From positions 4,402,049-4,466,048 of the forward strand of contig CM039128.1 in the NCBI GenBank assembly GCA_022036555.1: a DNA stretch of 64,000 bases, given 5' to 3'. How positions within the stretch are numbered: position 1 is the first letter of the stretch; each line of letters starts with the position of its first letter. This DNA is from Microstegium vimineum (Eukaryota; Streptophyta; Magnoliopsida; Poales; Poaceae). This document shows, in pieces, positions 23,201 through 34,349 of this stretch. A program made the translations under genes and the position numbers. Below the pieces are notes generated by a model. It was given only the letters and a program-made list of their open reading frames with translations. It was not told where the DNA came from and made no database searches.

Positions 23201-23655
23201 GTGGTACGCGCGGTTGCCATCCAGCGCTGCTGATGATCTATCATCATAAACCCGTTACCGCACCGGTACGGCGAGCCGGCGATCGCCACCAACGCAATAT
23301 ATGCATTGGCCTTTTTAATCCGATCCGATCGATCCCCACGCACTGTGTGTCACGATCCGCCATCATCGATCATGAGATTCATCCGATCCATCTCACACGA
23401 TCGATGCTGGACAGAGATCGATAGCTCTAATGCATGATTGTTATTATTACTACTCGCCATCGATTAATTAGTCGCGTTAATTATTATGTAGTGTTCTTAA
23501 TTTTTCTTCCTTAATTTTTTCTTCGATCCCTTTTGTAATGAACGAACGTCATTATTATTACAGGAGGAGGAGCGGATCCGATGGACGTGAAGGCTCGGCT
23601 CAAGGTGTGGGCGCAAGCGGTGGCGCTTGCATCCACCACCCATCTCAGCTCATGA
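20201..23655 (+). CDS. DUF1685-type plant protein, two exons
   Basis: Exon 1 is 20201-21122 and exon 2 is 23564-23655. The donor is CTG|GTACGT and the acceptor ATTACAG|GAGG; joining them keeps the frame and gives 337 residues. The ATG is in good context (GGCATGGCG). The protein has low-complexity runs (poly-Ala, His, Gln, Val) between conserved blocks: FRRSFTEARTLP near residue 107, VRRERVAREAWLDRAWEMKR near 180, and DVEEVRACRDLGLELP near 250. The C-terminus, DVKARLKVWAQAVA, is encoded by the small second exon. An E-V-R-x-C-x-D-L-G-x block plus a C-terminal (V)K-x-R-L-K-x-W-A-Q-x-V-A block is my recollection of the plant DUF1685 family, whose biochemical role is unknown. No signal peptide or membrane segment is seen. 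The frame is open throughout, so this is the only credible intact host gene in the window. Confidence 0.72.
21123..23563 (+). other. Intron of the DUF1685-type gene (2441 bp)
   Basis: The GT-AG intron is AT-rich and holds transposon debris. A segment at about 21266-21440 begins 'gcccttgtttggtt', a word common at grass MITE ends, and ends in partly inverted sequence. Another piece at 21465-21620 contains AATAGCGGGCTAA words that recall the palindromic cluster at 15.6 kb. No long reading frame is seen. Confidence 0.65.
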
Positions 23656-24668
23656 TCACGCGCAACCTCCAGCCGCCCAGCCAGGAACGAATCAAAGCAA
23701 AGTAGTTGAGCAGATTAAACATGCTTACATATGCTATATACACGTACTCGACACAAGCTAAGCTAGTGCGTAGTAGTTATTAATCTCCGTGTGTAAGTGT
23801 GCGTACTACTAATAAGTACTTACTCTTCGATTTAGAATGTAATTCTGCAGTGTGTGAGACATATTATATAAGTGTGTGTTTGTGTGTGTGCAAGGAATTG
23901 TATTATTAATATATAAGCTGAGAACCCTTCTTTTTTTTCATTTCTTTCTATGTTTCTTAATTTACCCCCCTCTCTTGTGTGTGTTTTTGTTTTGTACCTA
24001 AACTGTTCTGTGCGCTTGTGGCGCCTTTTTTTTTAATTTTCAGTAGGGCGTGCCCCTCCTGGTTTCCTAAAAAAAAATATACTCGCATACATATACCAAT
24101 TGATTATTAGGCCAGTCTTAGTTTTTTCAGCAAAAGAAGAATTATATTATATGAGGATTATAAGATGTTGTGCAGTGTGGATGACGGTACAAACAAATAC
24201 TCGGTAAATGGCCCAAGAACAAATGTCCCACAAACAACGCACAACATTCTTTATTAGGCGGAATTGAGGAACTTATTTTTTCTGATGCATTTCTTCTTCT
24301 TCTTTCTGCCACCGAAGAATGAGAAAGATTGATCTGAAAATTATTCTCTCTGGTCCTTCATCATGACCAGATCTAACCACAATAAAATGGAGAAGAGACT
24401 AAAGAAAAATATTTTATGGCGATGACATCATCTCCGCCTTGATGTCGCCGTCCGAAAATAAATGTCGTCATGTCTTGTGTCAATGAAGATACTAACACCA
24501 AAATTGTCACTTATCTCCAACGGAATCGTCATAGGGAACCCGATTCTACCCTTCTTCTTCACTGTTGTCAAAGAAGAGGAAATAAAACTATAATATCAAA
24601 AAATTTAACAACGAGATACATTAAACTAATGACTCGATCTACTATAAACAAATTATTAAAAACAATGG
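23656..24668 (+). other. 3' UTR and downstream intergenic region
   Basis: The 3' UTR probably runs to about 23930; a GT-rich stretch (TGTGTGTTTGTGTGTGTG near 23872) and AT-rich words could serve 3'-end formation, but no single polyadenylation signal stands out. The rest is AT-rich and has no gene. Confidence 0.45.
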
Positions 24669-24680
24669 ATTTCTACTACT

Positions 24681-25902
24681 CATATATCTATTACTGAGGT
24701 ATATTGGTGGATCCTGACAAGCCGGCTACCGTTAGTGACGACCCGCGTCGCTCCCCACGCTGGGCGACATGGGTGGTGACAAACCCTACCGTCGCCGCCT
24801 CTTCTCCATCCCTTCTCATGTCGCGCCTTCGCTGGAGTGGATCGCCAGCATGGCTGCGCGCCATACCGGGATGGCGGGGGTGTGGCTTCTCCGGTGGTGG
24901 ATGCGGTGGGGTGGCGTGACACTCCAGGGCACAGGTCGGCGGCAGGCCAGAGGGTCAGATCGGGCGGCGGTGAGGCCATGCCGGCCTTAGCTCTGGTGTG
25001 CGCGGCGAGTTCGAAGGTGGTCAACGGCGGGAGGCAGCGGTGGTCAATCGGATTCGCCCTTTTGGGATCGGATCTGGGGCGCCGAGGCCAAATCTCGCTC
25101 CAGCGGCTATACTTCCGGATCAGAGGCGGCGGCAGGTCAATCTCGGGGAGGTCGCTGTCGCCCCTGGCTAGGCGGTCTGCTACCTGACGGTGGCTCTGGT
25201 TCTGCGACGGACAAGGGTGAAAACTCTGCCCTTTGGGCTGACGGCGGTGGCGTACCCGCGTCATCACCTCCATGGAGGCGTCGTCTTCGTAGTCTGTCAA
25301 CGGATTGCTGAGGCAGCAATCGAGGTTCGGCCGTGCCGCCGTTTGGGCATGGGACGACGAAGTTTCAAGACGGAGGTGTCAGTCAAGGCGTAACAGCTCG
25401 GCTAATGGTGAGCAGTGATTGTCTTCCATGTTTGGGGATCTGCGGGTGAAAACCCATCTCCAGTATTTCTGGTGGGGCGATGATGGCGTCTGTGGATGTC
25501 AGTTTTCTCGTTGGAGACGTCGCTTTTGGAAGACCCCTTGAATGGTCGCTCCCCTGCAGTTGAACCAGAGGTTTCGTGCTGTTGTCAAGTTCGTGCTGTT
25601 GTCAAGTTTCAATACCCGTGTCTTCAATGGTGGCCGATGTTTGACGATCTCTCAGTATCTTTTCTTTGTCTGACAGACGTTTGGCGACAGTGTATCGACG
25701 TTGGTGGTCTTATTCTTGACGAGTGGACATCACGTAGCAAATCATGTGTCGCGTAGGACTAGTCGAGCCCCTTGTTGGTGATGTAATTCTCTCTCGCCAG
25801 TTCTTGTTTTTTAATTTCCTGTTGTAATAATTTGGTCCGATGCATTCTTGTGAGAGGATGACTGAAGCCGGAAATATAATTTCTTTTATCTAAAAAAAAT
25901 AT
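24681..25902 (+). mobile_element. Non-autonomous retroposon with poly(A) end and 12-bp target duplication
   Basis: ATTTCTACTACT occurs at 24669-24680 and again at 25903-25914, exactly flanking a 1222-bp block that ends in TAAAAAAAATAT. A direct repeat of this length plus an A-rich 3' end is the signature of LINE-machinery retroposition. The inside begins GC-rich (24700-25400, GGCGGC words) and becomes AT-rich towards the tail, with 'ctgttgtaataatttgg' near 25821. No RT, integrase or transposase motif is present, and the longest open frame (206 codons, minus strand) resembles nothing I know. It could be a LINE 5'-region derivative, a long SINE or a processed transcript. Confidence 0.75.
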
Positions 25903-26225
25903 ATTTCTACTACTTTAGACGTCGGCAAGGTACAAAGGAGAAAGGAGGGAACCAGCGCTGATCCACGATGGCGAGACTGGCGCTAGGACTAGAGGCGGAG
26001 TCGCATCTCGTCGGCCAGTCTCAGTTTTCATTTTTCAACGGCAAGGAGCAAGTGAGTCTCACACCGGAGCTCGAAAGATAAAGAATCATTCGGGACCATT
26101 TCGCCTTTGGGCTCGGCGCTGTTGTCCAACAATTGGGCTGGACCAAAAGCAGACAAAAACAATTGGGTTGGTTGCCTCTTGTGTATAAGCTTTAAAACCG
26201 CAAAAAAGAACATGATAATTATCTA

Positions 26226-26483
26226 CTCCATCCGTCTCAAATTACAAGACGTCATAAGAATCTTGGAGAGTCAAACTATCTTAGATTTGATCAAACTTAT
26301 ATGATAATATAATAACAATTATGATATTAGTTAAGTATCACTAGATTCTTTATCAATTATATTTTCATAGTATGCTTATTTATTGTTATAAATCTTTGTA
26401 TTTTTTTTAAATTTTTGGTCAAACTTCAAATGCTTTGACTCTCCAAGATTTTTGGAATGTCTTATAATTTAGGATGGAGGGAG
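26226..26483. mobile_element. Stowaway-type MITE
   Basis: Ends CTCCATCCGTC and GGATGGAGGGAG form terminal inverted repeats and are flanked by TA on both sides (26224-26225 and 26484-26485). Internal inverted words (AATCTTGGAGAGTCAAA and its partner near 26436) extend the pairing. Size (258 bp), ends and TA target are those of Tc1/Mariner-derived Stowaway MITEs. Confidence 0.85.
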
Positions 26484-26521
26484 TACTTATTTAGCAATAC
26501 GGTAAATACATGTTAAGTTTT

Positions 26522-27440
26522 CGGAAAAAGTCTACATAACCCCTAAACTATTGGGGGTAGACTACTTAACCCCTGAACTATAAAACCGGTTATTCTATCC
26601 CCTCAACTATCAAAACCGGCCAAATAACCTCTTCTAGGCGGTTTTGAGGGTGGTTTTGCTTTTTTCTTTTTTATTTATTTCGTTTGAATCTTTAAAAAAA
26701 CATAATAAATCATAGAAAAATCATAAAATAGAAAATTCAATTTTGTTGGACTCCACATGAGTAGATCTACACATTGAACATATAATATGATATGGTTTAG
26801 TAAATTGTTTTTTGATGTAGATTTAGATCTATGTTTTTCTATAATTAATTATAAAAAATTCATAACAACAATTTTTGTGGTCCAATTGTGGTGAAATTTT
26901 TATGGTAGGATTATTATTGTATGCTTCAACTATAGTAAAATTTTCATACCCATTGGATCATGTATAATTTAGTTATGAGTTTATTTAAATTTAACTAAAG
27001 TATAAACATATATAAATCTATAACTAAGTTATACGTGATCCAATGAGTATGAAATTTTTAATACATTTGAAGCATACAATAACTAACCTACCATAAAAAT
27101 TTCACCACAATTGGACCACAAAAATTACAGGTATGAATTTTTATAATTAATTATAGAAAAATATAGATTTAAATATACAACAAAAACTTTATACTAAAGC
27201 ATAACATATTATATGTTCAATATGTAGATCTACTTATGTGGAGTCCAACAAAAATAAATTTTCTATTTTATGATTTTTCTATGATTTTTTATGTTTTTAA
27301 AAGATTCAACCAAAATAAATAAAAAAGAAAAAGGCAAAACCACCCTCAAAACCGCCTAGATGGGTTATTTGACCGATTTTGATAGTTCAGATGGTAGAAT
27401 AACCGGTTTTATAGTTCAGGGGGTTATGTAGACTTTTTGC
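26522..27440. mobile_element. Mutator-type foldback MITE (919 bp), arms of about 450 bp
   Basis: The two halves are near-complete inverted copies meeting near 26980. The outer ends read GGAAAAAGTCTACATAACCC and its complement, and matching inner words include CTAGGCGGTTTTGAGGGTGG at 26634 with its inverted partner near 27340. TTAAGTTTT flanks both sides (26513-26521 and 27441-27449), a 9-bp target duplication as made by Mutator transposases. It has no coding capacity. The left arm carries an extra segment of about 30 bp. A transcript would form a long hairpin. Confidence 0.88.
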
Positions 27441-27449
27441 TTAAGTTTT

Positions 27450-28050
27450 TTAACCACAAAAAGTGCCTATACACTTCTAAAAATTATGAGAAAAAAGCAA
27501 AATAAATAAATAAATTGAGTACTTGAAAGTATACCTAAAAGCTTGGAGAAATTATATCTAGGGATAGTAAACCGAGAAAAATATATAGAAAAAATGGAAA
27601 ATTTCCAAGGTATTCTAATCAATGTCTAATTAAACATCTTAGGAACTTTCCACAACAAAGACACGCGATGAAACTAGCATGAATGCGTTTTGCAATAAAT
27701 GTATGTTGCATTCTTGTTGTTTGCATCTCATATTTTTGTTTTTGTTAAAAAAAATAGGATGCATTTGAGATCAACTAGAAAGTTTTATAAATTATCTCAT
27801 ATTTTCTAGGTATTTTTCCTATTTTCCTATAACTAAATATAGTTTTTTATTAAAAGCTTCTAGATATATTTTCTTCAGTTTTAAATATTTTATTTGGATT
27901 CACTGTGTCCCAATCTATCTCAAGTTTCTTTTTTCCAAAAAAGTCATATAAGTTTAGAGAATCTGAATCTATACCGTTTGCAGGAGAATCTGGATTACTA
28001 GTACCAAACAGATACGAATTTCCCCCCGATTCGCTGTATCCTACCCATAC
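27450..28050. other. AT-rich intergenic sequence
   Basis: I see no gene or clear repeat. It forms the distal upstream region of the Y14 exon. Confidence 0.5.
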
Positions 28051-28151
28051 TTGTACTGTTATTACCGCAGAGGAAAAGAACTACTGCAAGTGGTCAGAGG
28101 CGATAAAAGAATACATCTCAGGGGTTCCTTTAAAAACTGCATATCTCCACA

Positions 28152-28168
28152 CGGCCCACGGCCCACGG
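28152..28168 (+). promoter_or_regulatory. Tandem GGCCCA (site II-like) promoter elements
   Basis: CGGCCCACGGCCCACGG carries two GGCCCA words 8 bp apart, about 140 bp upstream of the Y14 ATG. Site II TGGGCY/GGCCCA elements are typical of plant housekeeping and RNA-processing gene promoters, which fits the downstream call. No TATA box is seen nearby. Confidence 0.5.
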
Positions 28169-28306
28169 ACTCGGCGACTCGCGATTCCCCACGACGAAGA
28201 ACCCCAGAAGTCCCACCCAAGCCCGTAGCCGTAGGTAGGTTTCATCTCCTGCTCCTCCTCACCCCCAACCCGATCCAGCAGAACACAGGCGGCGGCGGCG
28301 GCAGCG

Positions 28307-28575
28307 ATGGCGGCGGTAACGAACGCCGATGTGGAGGTGGTCGACTTCGACCTAGACGACGACGACCTCATGGACGAGGACGCCGGGCTAGATCCAGCGC
28401 CGGCCCCCGCCCCCGCGTCCCGACTCCGCTCCACCATAGCGGGCGACGACGCGCCGCGTAGGACCAAGGGCCGCGGCTTCCGCGAGGACCCTAACTCATC
28501 TGCGCCCCGTGACTCGCGCTTTGGCGCGGGGGACGCGCCGACCTCGACACGCTCGGCGGCCCGGGCCCATCCAAT
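28307..28575 (+). pseudogene. Y14: Y14/RBM8A (exon-junction complex) first exon, orphaned and frameshifted
   Basis: The N-terminus, with DFDLDDDDLMDEDA and then LRSTIAGDDA, RTKGRGFREDP and RDSRFGAGD, matches plant Y14 as I know it. Y14 is the RNA-binding partner of Mago in the exon-junction complex, which marks spliced mRNA in the nucleus. After GAGD the frame slips: the expected D-L-D-T-L-G-G-P-G-P appears in another frame, so one extra base lies near 28530-28545. A donor AAT|GTACAG at 28576 fits the first intron. The RRM exons (beginning R-S-I-E-G-W in the family) were not found anywhere downstream in the window. They may lie in the 29183-29282 gap, or this may be a truncated duplicate. The promoter and leader look intact. 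Confidence 0.72.
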
Positions 28576-29182
28576 GTACAGTCTCTCCCCTTCTCTTTCT
28601 TTCTTTCTTTTTGTCCTCAATCAAAGATTTGCTTGCACTGATTAGATTTTTTTTTTTAGATTTAGTACTGAGGCAAGTAGGATTGTTTGATATCAACTCT
28701 ATTATAGGTGCTTATGTAAGTTAGTACTATGTGGGCTGCCTTGATGTATTGTTTTCTGTGTGATGTGAGCGGATTTGGGGGGTTCGAAGAACCTAAAGAT
28801 TTGGCATTGATAAGTTAGTTCCATGGCCGAGTTAGCAGTATTGTACTTGTTGCGACGTGGAAAAGATCTATTTTTTTTTCGCAAGTCATGCGGAAGTGGG
28901 GCTTTGGGTGATATGGTTGCTGCAGCGGGTTAGTTCCGCAATAGTCTGTTTATTATCTTTCTGTCTTTCGGTTATCAGTTTATTGTCACCATAGAGGTTG
29001 TTTGTTCTTGATGTGAGGTGAAGACTGTTCAAAGTATCAATTTTGATCAGCTTGTTTGTTACTGATGATGGGTTGAGGGTATAAATTAAGTAGTTATGTT
29101 ACTTTTTTGAGCTACACGAAACAGAATTACTCTAAATCTGACTAATGTTGTACGCCATTATTTGATTCAGTAGTTTTGAAGT
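28576..29182 (+). other. Presumed intron 1 of Y14, running into the gap
   Basis: The AT-rich sequence starts with a consensus-like GTACAG donor and a pyrimidine-rich run. No exon with RRM-like coding was found before the N run. Confidence 0.45.
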
Positions 29183-29282
29183 NNNNNNNNNNNNNNNNNN
29201 NNNNNNNNNNNNNNNNNNNNNNNNNNNNNNNNNNNNNNNNNNNNNNNNNNNNNNNNNNNNNNNNNNNNNNNNNNNNNNNNNN
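29183..29282. other. Assembly gap (100 N)
   Basis: Exactly 100 N, the conventional placeholder for a gap of unknown size. The real missing length cannot be judged. Confidence 0.99.
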
Positions 29283-31980
29283 AACGAGTGAATATAAACA
29301 AAAAAATGAAACTATGCATTATATAAAGGTTGTTTCAACCATGAATAAAATGTTATTCTATGATGTGGTATAGTTGGAAACAACAAAATAAAAATAGCCA
29401 TTGATATTAGACTTATGCACTATGGTCAACCATATGTTTGAGGTACACTATGGGAATCTTTATCATATTATTACTTACTTGCGCCCTATGAAAAGGCCAC
29501 CTTTTACCACATTGTGGTTTCTCTTATAATTGTCAATATCATTCCAAAATAAGTGTCAAGAAACGGATAAAGTTATCAATAATAAATAAAATTTCTCAAA
29601 ATGTCTAATATGTTTTGGTTGTTTTCCAATATCATTTATAATATTTGGGTCCAAATTTGTATTGGTTGCGAAGCAAATGGGAAAACCCTTTTTGTATTGT
29701 TGGTTTGTTTTTATTTTCGTGTAGTTTCAATGATCACAATTGGAGAGAGGCATAAAAGCTAGTGTCGAGTGGTTGTGGTTTTTCTTTCTTCCATGTCACA
29801 CACAATAAAGTTGTTTTATGTGCTCATCCTCAAACTTTAATGGAGGAAATTCGATGTTTTTAGTAATAGAGGATATTATGATGTGTGATTGTTTCCTTAG
29901 GGAGCTCAGCCTATCTCCTCATTAGGCTAAGATATGATCATGCTACTAGCTATTGTTTCTGGTTTGTCACATGCATAGAGATAGGGCACATAGAGCTAGT
30001 GTTTGGTTGGATGGATGAAGCACAACAATGTCTCATAAGCTTGAATGCCTAAGTTAAATAACTCTTTTGGATTAGTTATAAAGAAGGTGCTCAATTATAT
30101 ACAAAAATGGCTTCACAAAAAGAGGCAAGTGCTCAGTTATCAACATTAGCACTTGAATATGTTCAAGGTACATATAAATGCATCATTAACATAAGCACTT
30201 GCTCACTTTGTAATCCACATAGAATTAAATTTTGTGCATCGATATGTAAACCATGTCATCATAGTCACATAGAAACATTATAGTAAGCATCACTCATCAA
30301 TGAGAGCACAAAAGAGAAGACCAAAGAAAGAGGAGATATTATTTGATTTTACCGCAGTAGCAAAGCAACAAGCACGAACACAAAAACAAGAGGAAACCTC
30401 AGATCCAAGTCTGAAATAAAACATGTGAAAAAGAAAGCCATGAATAAATACAAACCACATGCGGATATGAAGATATATATGACACCAAAATCAACAAGGA
30501 AGGGAGTAAAAGGGAAGGGGGATCAGTGTGAAAACTTGCCTTTTTCAACTCAAAGCATGAATCAGAAATCCCTAAAAATGCACGGATCAAGATTGTTAAA
30601 TTTACATCCCTATCTACCAAAACTAGAGAAAGGGATAAGGATTAAGGGATAAACGACTTGCCTTTGTTCTTGCGCACACCACCAATCAACCTTCAACCAC
30701 TACAAAAGAAGAACAAGGGCGAGGCATGGATTAGGGATGCACCATGCATGAGAGTCAAGATTCTAGAGAAGGAATATGGGATGGAAGAAATAGAGAGGAG
30801 ACGATCACATACCTTTAGGCGAGACACGAGTGAATCTAACCAAGCAAGATAGCAGTGATGGCGGCGAGGAGATAAATTGGGGAGGAGCATGCGTGAAGGG
30901 GTGTTAACCCTAGCTATTTCCCATGCGTTGGTGTGTGCATGTAGAGGAAATCATGGTATCTCAATTGTTGCCACCAAGAGGACGTGAGGAGGCACGTGTG
31001 AGCTAGGCTCCCAAATTGGATTTTAGATCTGTTCCTATGGGACCAGGTCTTGGGTGGTTATTGCATCATTAACGCCTGGCCCATGCCTTAGCCCAACCAA
31101 CCAAACATCAAATCACTACATCCACTGAGCCAAGACAAGCCGAATTCATGTAACATTCCCGTCGATGAGGGAGTGTGAGGTGATCGATAGAACATGCCCC
31201 CCAAATTTAGTGCCCCTATTTATGGTACATCTTTTCCTAGCCCACCGAATAGGAAATAGCCTAGGTTGTGTTGGATTCCTACAACGAGTTGTCTAGTAGT
31301 TCATCTTCATGTAGACATGAATGCGTGTATTGATCTGTTGAGCTATAGACGTGTCGAATTAATTATTTTCATTTAATGCCACCTAGCACCTGGGGTCGTA
31401 ACATCGGTGCTTGATGATGACTGGATGGCATTACGCATAAGTAAACTTGTTTGGTTCACATACAATAAATTTGTCTAGCACAATGTGCTTTCCATTGGAG
31501 CTCCTAGTCAATCCTATGCTCCACATGGTGTCTTCATTGGACTTTCCCATAGAGTATGACGCCTCTTTTGAAGATATATATTATGATGGTGAAAATGTAC
31601 TTGACAAGGAGAAAGCTAGGTACTTACAATCATTAACATCAACTATAAATTGTCTATATGACCTGCATTTATTCTTAAAATCAATAACTAACATAGATCT
31701 AGTTGTTTAAACTATATATTTCTATAAGTTTAGGATATTATGTGAATACAAGAGGATTTATCTATAAAATAGACTGAGATGCAAGGAAATCAACATGATA
31801 AATAATTCCATACTCCCCCTCTTCACCCTGACAGTGGACCAAGTATCCCACGAGACAAGAGGGCCCACCACATGTAGGTCGGCTGAACTAACCTAGTCCA
31901 ACCTATCAGTTCGGGAATCTTCCACCATCTTTGGGAATAAATCCTCTCCATTAATTCAAGTTGGTTCGGATGGATATTAG
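29283..31980. other. AT-rich region with no identified gene; possible minus-strand leader at 30370-30920
   Basis: On the minus strand, 30920 down to 30370 looks like a spliced plant leader: 'ctagggttaacacccc', then a pyrimidine-rich segment ending CTAAAG|GTATGTG near 30813, then TTTTGTAG at about 30700, and a later TTTCAG|ACTTGG near 30407. No matching coding sequence follows. An 87-codon plus-strand frame at 31447-31710 is unlike anything I recognise. The rest shows no clear structure. Confidence 0.35.
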
Positions 31981-32040
31981 AGATTAAGCCATGGCGCAGA
32001 TCAATGATGTGGCGATTGCTTGCCCCTTACTCCATCTCCC

Positions 32041-32130
32041 CTATAAAAGGACCCCAAGACTCCCTCCAGGGAACCATCTCATTAGAGGACCCCCTCTAGG
32101 GAGCCATCTCATTAGAGATCAGTTCAATCT
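32041..32130 (+). repeat. LTR-like promoter with tandem 30-bp repeat
   Basis: CTATAAAAGG at 32041 is a strong TATA box. Twenty bases later a 30-bp unit is repeated twice ('ccatctcattagag' at 32074 and 32104). The arrangement (TATA, short C-rich leader, then AT-rich sequence to about 32650) resembles a retrotransposon LTR, but the LTR ends and any internal domain are not visible. Confidence 0.4.
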
Positions 32131-32953
32131 CTCATTTAGATCAAGATATACCAAGAGGATTATATCTATAACTCTCCAATATAGTAGATTAGTAACTTGA
32201 GAATTTGAGTTGGACTCATGTCTAGGTTTCGAATCCAGTCTCGGGGGCTTGGTAAGCCATTCTGCCATTGTATCTTCACTTACATATCTTATGATACTTC
32301 AATATTTACATATCATACTCTTATCTACATGGTTATGTTTACTTTGGTTATATGCTTAGAGTAGTCAAAGTTATCTTTATTTTTATGTGTAGAATCGTAG
32401 AGCACTTGACCTAGCCTTAATCGAATGGGTTGAGTAGAAGACTTTGTGTAAGTATGGTGCTTATACATTGTAGTGTCTGCGGATGCACCCTACATTCTGG
32501 GTGTGGTAGATCTTCCTGGGTGATAGCCTTGGATATCCTCTGTAGTTCACCCCCATCTGTAAGCCTAGTAGGACCTATGTCACAACAAAGAATTCGTATT
32601 TTGCTATGCCTTCTCTTTAGAGATGTCGATTATACATGAATGTAGAGTTAATTTTTTTTTTGCTATAGTGAGTTTATATGCCTTTGCATTTCCATAATTC
32701 TATAGTAAATTTCACCCATTATACTCCTAAGTTATCGAGTCTTTTTATTTATTATGAATTTATCCCCTAAGTGTCATAATTAATAATTCATAATTCGTAA
32801 TCGTCGTTCAATACTCTTTATTTCATTGCTTCCCTATGATAAAATATAAATAACGATATCTGAAATACTCTCGATAAATTGCTACAATGATATGTGTGCA
32901 TGCAGAATCCTTTTTTACTTTGCACTCATAAATACCAACACTAGTGCAGTCAT

Positions 32954-33297
32954 TGGGGTGTTTGGTTCTCTGACTTATTTTTAGTCCTTTGTCACATCGA
33001 ATGTTTGGTATCAATTAAATGAATTAAATATAATTTATATTATAAAACTAATTACCGCGCCACGTAATACTTCACGAGACGAATCTATTAAGCCTAATTA
33101 ATCCATCATTAACATATGTTTACTGTAGCACTATATTGTCAAATCATAGACTATTTTATATCAATAGTTTTGTTTCGCAAAATAGTCTTCGGCTGACAAA
33201 TTAGTTTTATAAATAATCTATATTTAATACTACTAAATAGTGTCTAGATATCCGATGTGACAGGGACTTTTTTTAGTCCCTGTAACCAAACAGGCCC
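32954..33297. mobile_element. MITE with GGGxxTGTTTGGTT ends
   Basis: The left end GGGGTGTTTGGTT and right end AACCAAACAGGCCC are inverted. Internal words (TTTAGTCC...GTCACATCG and its inverted partner near 33252, and GAGACGAATCTATTAAGCC) are those of an abundant grass MITE family, which I recall as Tourist/PIF-like with TTA/TAA targets. The flanking trinucleotides (ATT, TTA) do not form a clean duplication. Confidence 0.6.
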
Positions 33298-34349
33298 TTA
33301 ATAGGACTACTAGGAGAAGACTCCATAAGAATCTCTCCACATCAGATAAACAATAAAACTCCGCCTAGAATTCAGTGGAGAACAGATAAGAATAACGACT
33401 TTTCCATTTATAATGAGAGCTAAAAAAATCTGCTCCACACTTCTCCATATTCAATCTCTACTATAATCGCTCCATAATCAATTATGATCTGTTCTCCACT
33501 CTAAATTATCAATAGAATCACTTCATCAGATAATCAAGGGCTGGAGCCAAGAATAAGAGAGTGAAGCTCTATCAAATAAACCCTGAGATGGATACAGATA
33601 GGACATATGAGGGTCCTATTGTTGCCATCAAAGTAGAAGATCCCAAGATACAAAATGATCCATTATCCATGGTGGTGCAGGACACATGGAGATCATCAAC
33701 TTGAAGATTGAAGACTATACAAGCCCTCATGTACACTTCACCACGGATGACACTAATGATGAGACGTCGACACAAGTTTTAGGACAAATCATCGGTTCAC
33801 TGTCCTCTTTGTCAAGCATAAATTTTTAAAAGACTTAGTGATTGTTAAGAATACCGGGAGGCTCAATAAAGATACAATTAAGAATATATAGAGTGTATGA
33901 AAGATTGTTTCTACTGCATCTCTTCGAGTCATTTATGCGTACAGAAGGTCATGCTTTATGGGATGTTGTAGAGAGGATCTCTTGTCTCTTCTCTAGGCTG
34001 CGCTTATATTGTTAAGCTTTTCTTATGTTTCTCAATTTAGTTGTCAAGTCTTGTTGTTTACCTTTGTGGTTGCTTTGGGTTGCTTGCCTCTTTTTTTTCA
34101 TTTATTACATCAACCATTTTTTTGTGAGTTTATTTTTAAATAGTTATCTAAATGTTCGAGTTTAGATGATTACGGTGGAGATTGATGCATGAGTTATTTC
34201 TTATCCAGAGTCATTAAAATAAAAGGAGAGAAAAATAGTGACCATTCCATGAAATAGTTACATGTACCCACCGTGAATCTAGGACACGTGTCTTTGGGCA
34301 TGTATCTAATTATATGAAGATTGTATTTTTTGATATTTTAAAAAAGTTT
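33298..34349. other. AT-rich region, possible further MITE fragments
   Basis: At 33310-33590 there are loose inverted words around TCTCCACT/AGTGGAGA and a tail 'agctctatcaaataaaccc' that recall another MITE, without clean ends. The remainder has no recognisable feature. Confidence 0.35.

Noticed and set aside
24680..25300. 206-codon minus-strand frame as a gene
   Set aside because: It lies inside a retroposon with target duplications, resembles no protein I know and is probably a by-product of GC-rich composition.
28307..28645. 112-codon frame read straight through as a complete protein
   Set aside because: Similarity to Y14 stops at the frame slip and the last codons read into the intron after the GT donor.
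30652..30680. eIF1A first exon on the minus strand
   Set aside because: Only about seven residues agree, there is no proper ATG and no continuation.
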